Of a stretch of DNA of 64,000 nt, positions 26,091 to 37,629 are shown one piece after another. The DNA is from CAZWEZ01 sp964632795. Its GTDB lineage: Bacteria; Pseudomonadota; Alphaproteobacteria; Rhodospirillales; 2-02-FULL-58-16. The notes below the pieces were generated by a model. It saw only the letters and a program-made list of their open reading frames with translations, was not told where the DNA came from and searched no databases. Position 1 is the stretch's first letter; every line of letters begins with the position of its first letter. The stretch covers positions 1-64,000 of the forward strand of contig CAZWEZ010000005.1 in assembly GCA_964632795.1 (NCBI GenBank), in the 5' to 3' direction. A program made the translations under genes and the position numbers.

Positions 26091-27521
26091 ATGGCGGCGG
26101 ATGAACTCGCATATCTCGATGCTACATCATTGGCCGAACTCGTAAGACGTCGAGAAGTCAAGCCGATTGAACTGGTGGAGTCGGCCATTGAACGTGTAGA
26201 GCGTCTTAATGGGGTGCTGAACGCGGTGATAACACCCATGTTCGAGCTTGCGCGTGAAGCGGCGGCAGACCGAGACAACGATGGGCCATTCAATGGTGTT
26301 CCATTTCTGCTGAAGGATTTAGTAGCCGAATACGCCGGTGTTCGATTCTCGGAAGGCTCCGCCTATTTGGCGGATTTCACACCCAAGCAAGATAGTGAGT
26401 TAGTCATTCGGCTCAAGAATTCCGGTTTGATCATAATCGGCAAATCCAACACATGTGAGTTTGGTCTCCTGAATACGACGGAGCCGAGTTTCTTCGGCCC
26501 GACGAGAAATCCTTGGGACGTGGAGCGAACGCCTGGAGGGTCGAGCGGTGGCTCGGCTGCTGCCGTGGCTGCCGGTCTGGTACCCATGGCCCATGGCAAT
26601 GACGGAGGCGGGTCGATTCGGATACCCGCGTCTTGCTGTGGCGTTTTCGGTCTGAAACCCTCACGAGGGCGAAATCCACTCGGGCCATTGTTCGGAGACG
26701 CCTTGAGCGGGCTGGTTGCAGAACACGCTTTAACTCGGTCTGTACGGGACAGCGCAGCACTTCTAGATGCGACAAGTGGACCAGATTTGGGTGATCCATA
26801 CTGGGCACCGACACCCTCGCGTCCTTTTCTTCACGAGGTCAACACCGCTCCAGGGAACTTGCTGATCGCCTACACGACAAAAGCTCCGGGGGGAGCGAAG
26901 GTTGCGCCGGAATGCATCGAAGCTGCCACTGACGCGGCAAAATTGTGCGAGGAGCTAGGCCACACCGTTGAAATCTCAGACACGGCCCTGAATCATGACA
27001 TCCCGAATGATGCGCTCGATGTCCTCTGGTGCGGTTATGCAGCGTGGGTCGCCGAGCATTGGAATAGGAGAACGGGCCGACCACCAACATCAGAGAATGT
27101 AGAACCACTTACGTGGACGCTTATGGAGAAGGGGCGCCAATACAGCGCGGGCGACTACTTGCAGGCCGTCGAGGATCTTCAGAGATTTGCCCGTGAGGCG
27201 GCACAACGGTTCGATCCCTACGACATGGTGCTCCGTCCGACATTGGCCGAACCGCCCATCCCCCTGGGAAGCATGGAGTGCACGCCCGATGAACCGCTAC
27301 GCGGTTGGATTCGCGCGGACGATTTTGCCCCCTTTTCGAGTATCGAGAACATCACGGGCCAACCGGCAATGTCCGTACCTCTTTATTGGAGCAATGAAGG
27401 CTTGCCCATCGGAAGTCAGTTCAGTGCGAAATATGGCGATGAGGCTACGCTGTTTCGCCTCGCTGGTCAGCTCGAAGAAGCAAGACCGTGGATACATCGA
27501 CGTCCTCCAGTAACTGCGTAA
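26091..27521 (+). CDS. Amidase (amidase signature family)
   Basis: 476-residue Ser-Ser-Lys hydrolase of the GatA/amidase family. The catalytic Lys is in VPFLLKDLVAEYAG (about residue 78), the glycine/serine-rich signature with both serines in TPGGSSGGSAAAVAAGLVP (about 150-170) and GGSIRIPASCCG. ATG 26091 follows GAGGGAG. It is noticeably AT-richer than the surrounding genes and its codon choice differs, consistent with recent transfer. It stands alone. A second, GC-rich amidase lies at 40923-42332 and the two are only distantly alike. Substrate unknown. Confidence 0.9.
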   Translation: MAADELAYLDATSLAELVRRREVKPIELVESAIERVERLNGVLNAVITPMFELAREAAADRDNDGPFNGVPFLLKDLVAEYAGVRFSEGSAYLADFTPKQDSELVIRLKNSGLIIIGKSNTCEFGLLNTTEPSFFGPTRNPWDVERTPGGSSGGSAAAVAAGLVPMAHGNDGGGSIRIPASCCGVFGLKPSRGRNPLGPLFGDALSGLVAEHALTRSVRDSAALLDATSGPDLGDPYWAPTPSRPFLHEVNTAPGNLLIAYTTKAPGGAKVAPECIEAATDAAKLCEELGHTVEISDTALNHDIPNDALDVLWCGYAAWVAEHWNRRTGRPPTSENVEPLTWTLMEKGRQYSAGDYLQAVEDLQRFAREAAQRFDPYDMVLRPTLAEPPIPLGSMECTPDEPLRGWIRADDFAPFSSIENITGQPAMSVPLYWSNEGLPIGSQFSAKYGDEATLFRLAGQLEEARPWIHRRPPVTA

Positions 27522-27698
27522 AAGGCCGCCTCTGGCTAATCCCGGTCCTGACACTCCCTCTGGCCAAACGTCGGTTCCCGAGGGGTATGCTGACATTACA
27601 CGTTGGTGGCCCGTTATGTCCGCTTCGCTCACGCGCGGACATCCCCAAGCAAAGCCATGACCCGACCGGAAGGCTTCGGTTGAGACCTCGCCCCCCTT

Positions 27699-28505
27699 TC
27701 AGGGCAGGTCGCGGAGCACGCGCAGGCCGATGCCGTAGCTTCTGACCCGGGCGTCGATCTTGAAGCGCCAGGCGGAGCGGACGTTCTTGGAGAAATAGTA
27801 CCACGAGCCGCTGCGCGTGAGGCGCAGCGCGCAGTCGCCCTCCAGCCGCGCCGAGCCGTCGGTCGGGGCGTCGACGTGGTTGGGGTTCCAGCAGTCCTCG
27901 GTCCATTCCCAGATGTTGCCGTGCATGTCGTAGAGGCCGAACGGGTTGGCCTCGAACGAGCCCACCGGGGCCGAGCCCTTCTTGCTCCATTTGCTGCCGC
28001 AGTCGCGGCAGTTGGCGCGGTTCACCCCCACCTCGTCGCCCCACCAGTAGGCGGTGGTGGTGCCGGCCCGCGCCGCGTACTCCCATTCGGCCTCGCTGGG
28101 CAGGCGGTAGGGCTGGCCGGTCTCGGCGCCGAGCCAGGCGGCGTAGTCCCTGGCTTCCCGCCAGTCGATGTTGATCACCGGCCGCCGCCCGCGGCCCCAG
28201 GTGTGATCGTCGGGCATCCGGGCGCAGCCCCCGCCATCGACGCAGGCCTGCCATTCGTCGAAGGTGACCTCGTACCTGCCGATGGCGAAGGGCTTGGCGA
28301 TGGCCACCCGGTGGGCCGGGCGTTCGTACTTGTGGCGGCCGTCGCTGCCCATGACGTAGCTCCCGGCGGGCACCACCACCATTTCCGGGCACCGGGGACA
28401 GTCCCGGAACGCCTCTCCGGGCCGCGGCTCGCCGCCCCGGGCGGGGGCGGCGGAAAGGACGAGGAGGAACCCCAGGGCGAAACCGCGTATCCATCGAGCG
28501 TTCAT
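27699..28505 (-). CDS. Exported FGE-sulfatase-fold (SUMF1-like) protein lacking catalytic cysteines
   Basis: 268 residues with a Sec signal peptide (1-24) and a formylglycine-generating-enzyme fold: EMVVVPAGSYVMGS, YRLPSEAEWEYAARAGT, FGLYDMHGNIWEWTEDCW, and a final SGSW...RSAWRF. The usual RGGSW is TRSGSWYYF here, and the C-terminal Cys pair that makes formylglycine in true FGEs is not visible, so it is probably not a sulfatase activator; the fold also serves in other enzymes and binding proteins. The Cys residues present (CPRCPE, CRDCGS) may form disulfides in the periplasm. Divergent from nnrS. Confidence 0.85.
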   Translation of the reverse strand: MNARWIRGFALGFLLVLSAAPARGGEPRPGEAFRDCPRCPEMVVVPAGSYVMGSDGRHKYERPAHRVAIAKPFAIGRYEVTFDEWQACVDGGGCARMPDDHTWGRGRRPVINIDWREARDYAAWLGAETGQPYRLPSEAEWEYAARAGTTTAYWWGDEVGVNRANCRDCGSKWSKKGSAPVGSFEANPFGLYDMHGNIWEWTEDCWNPNHVDAPTDGSARLEGDCALRLTRSGSWYYFSKNVRSAWRFKIDARVRSYGIGLRVLRDLP

Positions 28506-28652
28506 GGTCCAAAGACAGGTAGCTACCACGGCCCGATCCGTCAAGCGTCCCGGATAGCCTGGGGATTGACCCCCATCAAGACACGGCGCCCGGACAACTG
28601 CTAATATCCCGTTCCGAACTTTCCGCCGACTCCTGCCGGAGCGCCGATTCGG

Positions 28653-29828
28653 ATGCCCCAACCGATCACCATCCTGGCCTATGGTTTCCGCCCCTTCTTC
28701 CTCCTCGCGGGCCTCTACGGGGTGTTGTCCATGGCCTTCTGGCTGTTGGTCCTCGCGGGCGGGCCGGACGTTTCGCCGACCATCGCGCCGCAGCTCTGGC
28801 ACGGCCACGAGATGCTGTTCGGCTTCGCCGCCGCGGCGGTCAGCGGTTTTCTGTTGACGTCGGTCCCCAGTTGGACCAACTCGCCCCCGGCAACCGGCCC
28901 CTGGCTGGCCCTGCCGGTGGTCCTGTGGATTGCCGGGCGGGCCGCCATGTGGCTGGCCGGTGTGCTTCCCCCGGTGGTGACGGCTGTCGCCGATTTGTCC
29001 CTGATCCCGGTCCTGTTCCTGATGGTGGGGCCCCGGATCCTGGGCTGCGGACAGCGCCGGAACTACATCTTCCTGGTCCTTCTGGGGGTGCTGTTCGCGG
29101 CCAACCTGCTGTTCCACCTGGAGGCCCTGGGGGTGAGCGGGGATACGGCGCGCGGCGGTCTCAAGCTGGCGGTCTACGGCTACATCCTGATGCTGTCGGT
29201 GGTCGCCGGACGGATCATACCCTTCTTCACCGCCAACGCCCTCAAGGGACAGGGCGAGGACGTCGAGATCCGCCCCAACCCGGTCCTCGAAATCCTGGCC
29301 CTGGTGGTGATGGCCGCCTACATGGCCAGCGACCTGGCCGAGGTCGCCGAATCGATCCGTGGCGGGCTGGCCTTCGCCACCCTGCCGATCCTGCTGCTGC
29401 GGATGGCCAATTGGCGAACCGCGAAGACGCTGGGCATCCCGATCCTGTGGATCATCCACCTCGGCTACCTGTGGCTGCCGGTGGGGTTCGCCAGCCTCGG
29501 GGCGGCCCACCTGGGCGCCGCCGTGCCCATCACCATGGGACTTCACGCGCTGACCACCGGCGCCGTCGGGACCATCGTCATGGCGGTGATGACGCGCGCC
29601 GGGCTGGGCCATACCGGGCGCCCGCTGGTGGTCCCGTGGCCGATCGTCGCGGCCTATCTGCTGGTCACCCTGGCCGCCCTGTTCCGCACCGCAGCACCGT
29701 TGAGCGATGCCGGCTACGACATCCTGATCATCGCCGCCGGCGGCGCGTGGTCGGCGGCCTATGGGGTGTTCACGGTGGTCTACTGGCCGCTCCTGACCCG
29801 TCCGCGCATCGACGGCAAGCCCGGTTGA
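28653..29828 (+). CDS. nnrS: NnrS family membrane protein
   Basis: 391-residue, haem- and copper-containing membrane protein family linked to nitric oxide stress and denitrification. About twelve hydrophobic helices are visible, with family motifs LAYGFRPFFLLAGLYGV, LWHGHEMLFGF (likely haem-ligating His), and GRIIPFFTANAL. It is followed convergently by a Crp/DNR-type regulator gene, a common pairing. The stop codon abuts the repeat edge ATACCAAGGG at 29828. Confidence 0.93.
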   Translation: MPQPITILAYGFRPFFLLAGLYGVLSMAFWLLVLAGGPDVSPTIAPQLWHGHEMLFGFAAAAVSGFLLTSVPSWTNSPPATGPWLALPVVLWIAGRAAMWLAGVLPPVVTAVADLSLIPVLFLMVGPRILGCGQRRNYIFLVLLGVLFAANLLFHLEALGVSGDTARGGLKLAVYGYILMLSVVAGRIIPFFTANALKGQGEDVEIRPNPVLEILALVVMAAYMASDLAEVAESIRGGLAFATLPILLLRMANWRTAKTLGIPILWIIHLGYLWLPVGFASLGAAHLGAAVPITMGLHALTTGAVGTIVMAVMTRAGLGHTGRPLVVPWPIVAAYLLVTLAALFRTAAPLSDAGYDILIIAAGGAWSAAYGVFTVVYWPLLTRPRIDGKPG

Positions 29829-29837
29829 TACCAAGGG
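29828..29837 (+). repeat. Short dispersed-repeat edge at the nnrS stop
   Basis: ATACCAAGGG matches the edge of the 41-bp repeat and the MITE ends at 33284. It lies directly at the TGA of nnrS, as other copies lie at gene ends. By itself it is too short to be certain. Confidence 0.35.
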
Positions 29838-29839
29838 CG

Positions 29840-30535
29840 CTAACCGGCGTCGTTGCCCAGGCAGTAGCGTTGCAGGTCGGCGATGTCGTGGAGTTCGACC
29901 TGGTGGCCGTGGGTGGAGACGCCGTATTTCCTGAGCTTGGCCAGGGCCCGCGAAAGGCTTTCCGGTTTCATCCCCAGGCGGGCGGCGACCAGGGTCTTGT
30001 CGTAGGGGAGCCGGACCACCGCCTTGCCGTCCTTGGCGCCGCTGAGCTCGAGCAGGAACTCGCCCAGGCGCTGGGGCGTCGAGCGGGCCTGCAACTGTTC
30101 GATATGCAGGACCAGCCCCCGGAGCCTGAGCGACAGCGAGCCTATCATCTTGAGGCACAGATCGCCGTCCCGGCGCAGCAGGGAGAGGAACGCCGCCGCC
30201 GGGATCTCCAGCAACCGGGCGTCTTCCACCACCTCGGCGCTGGCCGGGAAGTCCTTGCCCAGGAAGATCGCCGCCTCGGCCACGGTCTCCCCGGGCTTGA
30301 GGATGGCGATCACCGTCTGCTCGCCCTCGGCGGTGTCGCGGAATATCTTCAGCCAGCCCGCGAGCAGCAGGTAGAAGCGGTCGGCGGGCTCGCCGCGCAC
30401 GAACAGCAGCTTGCCCCGGGGGCATTCGATGACCCGCGCCTCGGCGAACAGGCTGCCCAGGACGTCCTCGGCCAGACCCGCGAACATCGGCGCGTTGCGG
30501 ACGACCTTCAAGTCCTTGGCGTCGAACGACTTCAT
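29840..30535 (-). CDS. Crp/Fnr-family regulator, DNR-like
   Basis: 231 residues: N-terminal cyclic-nucleotide-binding-type sensor domain (about 15-130), dimerisation helix, and a C-terminal winged HTH (about 155-220; MKPESLSRALAKLRKYGV is the recognition region). The N-terminal cysteines that ligate the oxygen-sensing Fe-S cluster of true FNR are absent, which fits NO-sensing DNR or related haem or effector sensors. Convergent with nnrS across 11 bp. No perfect TTGAT-N4-ATCAA site was noticed close by. Confidence 0.88.
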   Translation of the reverse strand: MKSFDAKDLKVVRNAPMFAGLAEDVLGSLFAEARVIECPRGKLLFVRGEPADRFYLLLAGWLKIFRDTAEGEQTVIAILKPGETVAEAAIFLGKDFPASAEVVEDARLLEIPAAAFLSLLRRDGDLCLKMIGSLSLRLRGLVLHIEQLQARSTPQRLGEFLLELSGAKDGKAVVRLPYDKTLVAARLGMKPESLSRALAKLRKYGVSTHGHQVELHDIADLQRYCLGNDAG

Positions 30536-30600
30536 GGAACCGCGTACCGCCGGGGCATTTCCAGTTGGGCTTCGCGGGACATCATAGACCCTCGAGCGTC

Positions 30601-31440
30601 CTACAAGGAGAATTGCATCTCGATGTCGGCCAGGCCGGCCTTGGCTCCCTGGGGCACGTGGTAGGGCGGACGCTGGCCCAGATAGAGGATGCCCAGGTTG
30701 AACCCGTCGTCGCCCATCAGGCGCTTGCCGGCCCGCTCCGGGTCGCTGGTCGGTTCGACCGGCGCCTTGCGGACGGCGTTCTTCCAATCGCGCTGTTCGG
30801 GGCGGTAGGTCACGCACGGGGTCAGAATCTGGATGAACGAGAAACCGGGATGGCGGACCGCATCGACGATCAGCTTGGCGACGCCGTTGGGATCGCCGGA
30901 GAAGCCGCGGGCGATGAAGTTGGCGCCCGCCGCCAGGGCCACGCCCAGGGGCTGGAACGGATTGATCCCGGTGCCGTGCGGGGTCAGCTTGCTGCCTTCC
31001 CACTCGGGCGCGGTGGTCGGCGAGGCCTGGCCCTTGGTCATCCCGTAGACCTGGTTGTCCATGACGATGTAGGTCAGGTCGACGTTGCGCCGGCAGGCGT
31101 GGAGGAAGTGGTTGCCGCCGATCGAGAAGCCGTCGCCGTCGCCCCCCGTGACCAGCACCGTCAGTTCGGGCCGGGCCAGCTTGAGGCCGGCGGCCAGGGC
31201 CAGCGAACGGCCGTGGACGCCGTGGAACCCGTAGACGTTGGTGTAGGCGGGGATGCGCGACGAACAGCCGATCCCCGAGATCACCGCCGCCTCCTCGCGG
31301 CCGATACCCAGCACCGACAACGCCTTGGTGATCGAGGACAGGACCGAGAAATCGCCGCATCCGGGACACCAGATGGGCTTGTATTCGGACTTGAAGTCCT
31401 TGGCGGTGAGGGATTGGGTTTGCGGTGAGGCTTTTTCCAT
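30601..31440 (-). CDS. korB: 2-oxoacid:ferredoxin oxidoreductase beta subunit (KorB-type)
   Basis: 279-residue TPP-binding subunit: IWCPGCGDFSVL (N-terminal Cys pair), GIGCSSRIPAYTN, and the TPP motif GGDGDGFSIGGNHFLHACRRN ending with VMDNQVYGMTKGQ. It works with the fused gamma-alpha subunit encoded 5 bp upstream to convert 2-oxoglutarate (or a related 2-oxoacid) and CoA to the acyl-CoA, reducing ferredoxin, or the reverse. Two-subunit Kor enzymes of this type occur in several alphaproteobacteria; substrate preference is by family. Confidence 0.92.
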   Translation of the reverse strand: MEKASPQTQSLTAKDFKSEYKPIWCPGCGDFSVLSSITKALSVLGIGREEAAVISGIGCSSRIPAYTNVYGFHGVHGRSLALAAGLKLARPELTVLVTGGDGDGFSIGGNHFLHACRRNVDLTYIVMDNQVYGMTKGQASPTTAPEWEGSKLTPHGTGINPFQPLGVALAAGANFIARGFSGDPNGVAKLIVDAVRHPGFSFIQILTPCVTYRPEQRDWKNAVRKAPVEPTSDPERAGKRLMGDDGFNLGILYLGQRPPYHVPQGAKAGLADIEMQFSL

Positions 31441-31445
31441 CCGAT

Positions 31446-33179
31446 TCAGCTCCAGTTGACCAGCGCCTCGAGGACCTGCCCCGGGCGGATCGGCAGGGGT
31501 CCCGGCTGGTTGAAGACCTTGACCTCGGCGGGCAGGTCGTAGTGGGCCCGCAGGTAGCGGAAAAACTGCCGGGAGTGGCTCTGCTCGACCACCAGCACCC
31601 GCTCGACGCCCTCGATCGCCGCCTGGAAGCGCTCGACCTGGGCCGGAGCCAACAGGCGCATCGAGACCAGCCGGGCGTCGAGGCCCTGGTCGCGGGCCCG
31701 GTCCCGGGCCTCCCGTGACGGCCCGGTGGAGGACCCCCAGGTGACGATGGCCACCTCGCCGTCCCCCGAAACGTCGGCCCAGTGGTCGCCGTAGTCGTGG
31801 TTGTCCAGCTTGCGCTGGCGCTTCTCAAGCTGCTCCAGGTGATCCTCGGACTGGCTGGACGGCCTGCCGTTGGGGGTGTGCTCGAGGCCGTCGGCGACGT
31901 ATTCGCCGCCCGGCGTCCCGGGGATCGCCATCGGCGAGACTCCCGAATCGGTCACCGCGTAGCGGCGGTAGCCGGTGACCCCGGCGGCGGCGATTTCGCG
32001 CTTGCCCGCGAAGGCGAGGTCCGCCGGACGCTCGAAGACCGTCCGCGTCTGGCCCAGCGACTGGTCGGTGAGGAAGATGGCCGGGGTCTGCAGGACCTCT
32101 GCCAGATGCACCGACCAGTGGGCGGTGAACAGGCAGTCCTCGACCGAATTCGCCGCCGTCACCAGGTGCGGGGCGTCGCCGTGCAGGCCGTACAGGGCGA
32201 TGTTGAGGTCGCTCTGTTCCGACTTGGTCGGAATCCCGGTCGACGGGCCGCCGCGCATCACGTTGACGATGACCACCGGAACCTCCGAGGCCACCGCCAG
32301 GCCGATGCTCTCCATCATCAGGGCCAGTCCCGGGCCCGAGGTGGCGGTCAGCGACGGCACGCCGCCGAAGGAACCGCCGATGATCATGTTGATCGAGGCC
32401 AGCTCGTCCTCGGCCTGGACCAGGACGCCGCCCAGCTTCTCGAGGTTGGGGGCCAGCCATTCCAGGACTTCGGTGGCCGGGGTGATGGGATAGGCGGCGA
32501 CGAACCGCAGGCCGCCCCTGATGGCGCCGAGACCGGTGGCTTCGTTGCCGCTGATGTTCCAGCGTTCTCCATCGAGGGTCGAGGCGGGTACCTTGAACGA
32601 ACACCGGACCCCCGATTCCCCGAGCGCCGCGCTGCCGGCGCGGATACAGACGATACCGGACTCGACGGCCTCCCTGCCCTTCCTCCCGAGCGCCTTGTCC
32701 AGGGTCGCGGCCATGGTTTCCAGCGGCAACCCGATCAACGCCGCGACGGCGCCCAGGCCGATCATGTTGGGCCTTCCCCCGGGGATCTCCTTGGCCATCT
32801 TCTTGAGCGGTATTTCGACGATCCTGGCCCCGGTCGAGGTGATCACCTCGGGCACCTCGCCGGCCGCCGGGTCGCAGATCACCAGGCTGCCGCCATCCAG
32901 GGGAAGCTCGGCGGCGAAGCGTTCGATGTTGGCCCAGTCGAAGGCGACGTGGATCTCGTAGGTGTCGTCCTGGGACATCACCGGGCGGGTGCCGAGGCGG
33001 ATGTAGGCCGCCGATTCGCCGCCCCGGATCTGGGGACCGGCGGCGCGCGCCATCTGGCCGAAGAGGCCGGCCGCGGCGGCGGTCTCGAGAAGGATCTGGC
33101 CGGCCGTCACGACGCCGGCCCCGCCGGCGCCGGTCATGGCGATGGTTACCGTCTCGGGCGGCGTTCGCTCAACAGCCAT
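31446..33179 (-). CDS. korA: 2-oxoacid:ferredoxin oxidoreductase, fused gamma-alpha subunit (KorA-type)
   Basis: 577 residues: the gamma domain (about 8-180, beginning TIAMTGAGGAGVVTAGQIL) is fused to the alpha pyrimidine-binding domain (from about 205, with AAYPITPATEVLEWLA) and a C-terminal transketolase-C-like domain. ATG 33179 is chosen; ATG 33209 would add ten residues with a poorer upstream context. It is followed at 5 bp by korB. With nifJ and AOR it supplies a large ferredoxin-linked carbon module. A MITE lies about 100 bp upstream, where the promoter should be. Confidence 0.92.
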   Translation of the reverse strand: MAVERTPPETVTIAMTGAGGAGVVTAGQILLETAAAAGLFGQMARAAGPQIRGGESAAYIRLGTRPVMSQDDTYEIHVAFDWANIERFAAELPLDGGSLVICDPAAGEVPEVITSTGARIVEIPLKKMAKEIPGGRPNMIGLGAVAALIGLPLETMAATLDKALGRKGREAVESGIVCIRAGSAALGESGVRCSFKVPASTLDGERWNISGNEATGLGAIRGGLRFVAAYPITPATEVLEWLAPNLEKLGGVLVQAEDELASINMIIGGSFGGVPSLTATSGPGLALMMESIGLAVASEVPVVIVNVMRGGPSTGIPTKSEQSDLNIALYGLHGDAPHLVTAANSVEDCLFTAHWSVHLAEVLQTPAIFLTDQSLGQTRTVFERPADLAFAGKREIAAAGVTGYRRYAVTDSGVSPMAIPGTPGGEYVADGLEHTPNGRPSSQSEDHLEQLEKRQRKLDNHDYGDHWADVSGDGEVAIVTWGSSTGPSREARDRARDQGLDARLVSMRLLAPAQVERFQAAIEGVERVLVVEQSHSRQFFRYLRAHYDLPAEVKVFNQPGPLPIRPGQVLEALVNWS

Positions 33180-33283
33180 CCCTTCGCATTCTCCTCTCGA
33201 CGCATACATGTTCGACCCCGGCGTGTCCGTGGACCGGGATATCCCGGTCCATGGGCACGCTGGTCACACCATCTATGAAGTTA

Positions 33284-33610
33284 ATACCAAGGTTCCTATG
33301 TATTGACCCTCTGTGATCGCTTTTCCCGTCCTCCCGGCAGGAGGCGGTGCGCCGGCGATGCGGTGCCATCGTCAAGCGCCGCCGACGCCCCGGGAGGGCG
33401 GGAAAAGCGACCCTCCGGGCGGCTTTCCGAGGCCCCTGGGGGCCGCGCGGGGGCGTCCCCCACATTTGGAATCGGGGGGACACCCCCCGGGGGCCCCCCG
33501 GGCTGCGTTGCGGGCCGCTTGTGATGCGCCGGCATCACGGCGCGACCCGCGCCTGGCCGGATGACCTCGCGACGCCGTCACAGAGGGTCAATACATAGGA
33601 ACCTTGGTAT
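33284..33610. mobile_element. 327-bp MITE with perfect 33-bp terminal inverted repeats
   Basis: 33284-33316 and 33578-33610 are exact inverted copies, starting ATACCAAGG, the same edge as the 41-bp dispersed repeat. The interior is extremely GC-rich and folds further: TCGCTTTTCCCG near 33317 faces CGGGAAAAGCGA near 33400, and runs of C and G follow around 33460-33505. Several ORFs in it are compositional only. No target duplication is clear. It lies between korA and nifJ and probably needs a transposase encoded elsewhere. Confidence 0.88.
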
Positions 33611-33740
33611 GAGCGCATGATCGGCCGTGTCCGGCACTCGCAGTCTGCCTGTGGCCCTAAAGCTCCGATGTCCCTAACTTAATCGTCCGGGACGATTTGG
33701 CAACAGTAAAAAAGGCTTTTTCCTACCCGAAAGGGGGGGG

Positions 33741-37337
<3,597 letters not shown>

Positions 37338-37629
37338 TGCCGGAGTTCCTTTTCTGCTTGCCGGGAAAGACTTCCGCCGGCCCCGCGAAACGGGCCGGCG
37401 AGGTTTTCGCATGATATCATATCGCGGCGCGGAATTGAGCGCGAAAATAAGAGAAGGACGCCCGTGCGGCAAGCCCAAAAGGAACGACTCCATGGCTGAA
37501 CAATTGAAACGCGTCTCATAAGTCAAAGAAAACTCAAGTCACCAGCTGAACGAACTTCAGGCAATGAAATCAGTGCTAACCACACTGGTCTAACACGTGG
37601 CCATCGCTATGGCATGGCAGGATCAGGCA

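Noticed and set aside
33303..33598. Several overlapping ORFs of 69-104 residues on both strands
   Set aside because: They lie inside the GC-rich core of the 327-bp MITE, in nearly all frames at once, with low-complexity Gly/Arg/Pro content. They reflect composition, not genes.
33700..33730. AAAAAGGCTTTTT as a terminator of nifJ
   Set aside because: The palindrome leaves almost no loop, so a stable RNA hairpin is unlikely.
37338..37526. 63-residue N-terminal extension of NifJ
   Set aside because: Hydrophobic and Arg-rich residues unlike any PFOR; ATG 37337 has AAGGA upstream and gives the family N-terminus.
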